Below are positions 6,120 through 7,094 of a stretch of 7,094 nt of DNA, piece by piece. The notes beneath the pieces were generated by a model. That model was not told the origin of the DNA and ran no database searches. It worked only from the letters and a program-made list of their open reading frames with translations. Numbering within the stretch: position 1 is the first letter of the stretch; each line of letters opens with the position of its first letter. Both the position numbers and the translations under genes were made by a program. Source of the stretch: Pseudomonadota bacterium (GTDB lineage Bacteria > Pseudomonadota > Alphaproteobacteria > Rhizobiales > Hyphomicrobiaceae); contig JAEWCT010000040.1 in assembly GCA_023390485.1 (NCBI GenBank), forward strand, positions 1 to 7,094, in the 5' to 3' direction.

Positions 6120-7094
6120 TCAGGGTCGCGAATGCTCCCGCCGTACCCCAGAATACGTCTTCTCAGCTAAAGCGAGCGTAAAGTCGGCCAAATTCCGTAC
6201 GGCGTCCGGACGTCCCGCGGTTTTAGCCGCCTTGGCCGCCATCGCAAGGGCGCCCGGAGCCTGCAAAAGCTTTTCCAACTCGTCGGCGATGCGTTCCGGC
6301 GACAGATTCCGCTGTTCGAAGCACCAGGCCCCTCCAGATTCGGCAAGCCGGCGCGCATTGTTGAGCTGATCGTTGTCGAGCGCATGCGGCAACGGCACCA
6401 GGATCGACGGACGGCCGATGACCGTCAATTCAGCAACCGTCGATGCGCCCGCCCTGCCGATGACCAGGTGCGCCGCCGCCATCCGCGCTGGAAGATCGGC
6501 GAAGAACGGCGCGACTTCCGCGCTGATGCTTGCCTCCGAATAGGCTTCGACGACCCGCTCCAGATCTTCTTCGCGTGCCTGCTGCACGACGCGCAGCCGC
6601 TTCCGGAGCTGATCGGGAAGCGCAAAAAGTGCCAACGGAACGGTGTCGGAGAAAAAGCGCGCCCCCTGGCTGCCGCCGAAAATCAAAATGCGAATGACGC
6701 CGTCGTCGGTCAGGGCTTCGTAGCGCCGCGCCGCCGCATCGATCACGGACTGACGAACAGGATTGCCGGTCAGCACCGCCTTCTCCGCGAGCTTGCCTTC
6801 GAGAAACTTCGTCCGCTCGAATGATGTCGCAATCGCCGTCACGCGCTTGGCGAGCAGCTTGTTGGCGCGGCCGAGCACGGCGTTCTGCTCGTGGATCGCT
6901 GTCGGAATGCCGCGCAGCCGGGCCGCGACGAGAGGCGGGAGCGTCGGATAACCACCAAAGCCGATGACGGCGGCGGGCTTCACTTTGCCGAGTATCGAGA
7001 AGGCCGCGCGCGCTCCGCGTGCGAGCAACGTTGCCGTCTTGGCAATCTCGGAAGGCGCACGCGAAGCCAATGTTGCCGACGGAACCTGATAGAC
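6120..7094 (-). CDS. murG: Lipid II synthase MurG, lacking its amino terminus (cut by right window edge)
   Basis: MurG is a GT-B fold glycosyltransferase on the cytoplasmic face of the inner membrane. It transfers GlcNAc from UDP-GlcNAc to lipid I, giving lipid II. The visible 324 codons are open to the window edge. The family is about 350-380 residues, so roughly 55 residues are missing, including the glycine-rich GGTGGH loop. Present are VIGFGGYPTLPPLVAA (6968-6921), HEQN (6893-6882), TGNPVR (6770-6753), the second glycine loop FGGSQGA (6680-6660), the donor-sugar region GRAGASTVAEL (6458-6426) with its conserved glutamate, and PLPHALDNDQLNNA (6404-6363). A TTG at 7070-7068 could be read as a start, but the frame continues upstream with family-like residues (VYQVPSATLASR), so it is internal. 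The final LALAEK region contains the only TTA codon outside ddl that I found. Confidence 0.97.
   Translation of the reverse strand, partial: VYQVPSATLASRAPSEIAKTATLLARGARAAFSILGKVKPAAVIGFGGYPTLPPLVAARLRGIPTAIHEQNAVLGRANKLLAKRVTAIATSFERTKFLEGKLAEKAVLTGNPVRQSVIDAAARRYEALTDDGVIRILIFGGSQGARFFSDTVPLALFALPDQLRKRLRVVQQAREEDLERVVEAYSEASISAEVAPFFADLPARMAAAHLVIGRAGASTVAELTVIGRPSILVPLPHALDNDQLNNARRLAESGGAWCFEQRNLSPERIADELEKLLQAPGALAMAAKAAKTAGRPDAVRNLADFTLALAEKTYSGVRREHSRP

Noticed and set aside
7068..7070. TTG as the true start of murG
   Set aside because: The frame stays open upstream to the edge with residues that fit the family, and a start here would remove the essential glycine-rich amino-terminal domain.

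Overview
This window is an uninterrupted stretch of the division and cell wall (dcw) cluster of a bacterium, read entirely from the minus strand. In transcription order (right to left) it holds murG (5' end cut by the right edge), murC, murB, ddl, ftsQ, ftsA and ftsZ (only its first 102 codons, cut by the left edge). The order murG-murC-murB-ddl-ftsQ-ftsA-ftsZ, the protein sequences (for example the FtsZ amino terminus and the MurB placed between murC and ddl) and the GC-rich composition with few AT-rich codons point to an alphaproteobacterium, most likely in the Rhizobiales/Hyphomicrobiales. A Hyphomicrobium-like genus is only a guess.

Layout: murG occupies 6120 to the right edge. A 50-base gap with a Shine-Dalgarno sequence leads to murC (4633-6069). 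murC and murB share one base in a TGATG stop-start overlap. murB (3656-4633) is followed after 39 bases by ddl (2663-3616). ftsQ (stop at 1671) probably begins inside or just after the end of ddl. ftsA (403-1659) starts with GTG after an 11-base gap. A 96-base leader separates ftsA from ftsZ (1-306). No transcription terminator, RNA gene, mobile element or CRISPR array is visible, and all seven genes look like one transcription unit, possibly with internal promoters.

Together the genes cover the late cytoplasmic steps of peptidoglycan precursor synthesis (MurB and MurC make and extend UDP-MurNAc, Ddl supplies D-Ala-D-Ala, MurG makes lipid II) and the division machine (FtsZ ring, its membrane anchor FtsA, and the divisome scaffold FtsQ).

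I see no undescribed system here. The most unusual signal is a small AT-rich patch inside the 3' half of ddl (about 2861-2998). It holds five of the six TTA leucine codons I can find in the whole window, an 8-base direct repeat spaced by one helical turn that resembles a degenerate CtrA box, and several TTAAGG/CCTTAAGG words. It lies about 165-300 bases upstream of the outermost ftsQ start and may be an internal promoter or operator for ftsQ-ftsA-ftsZ. A second, weaker signal is a bulged hairpin in the ftsZ leader.
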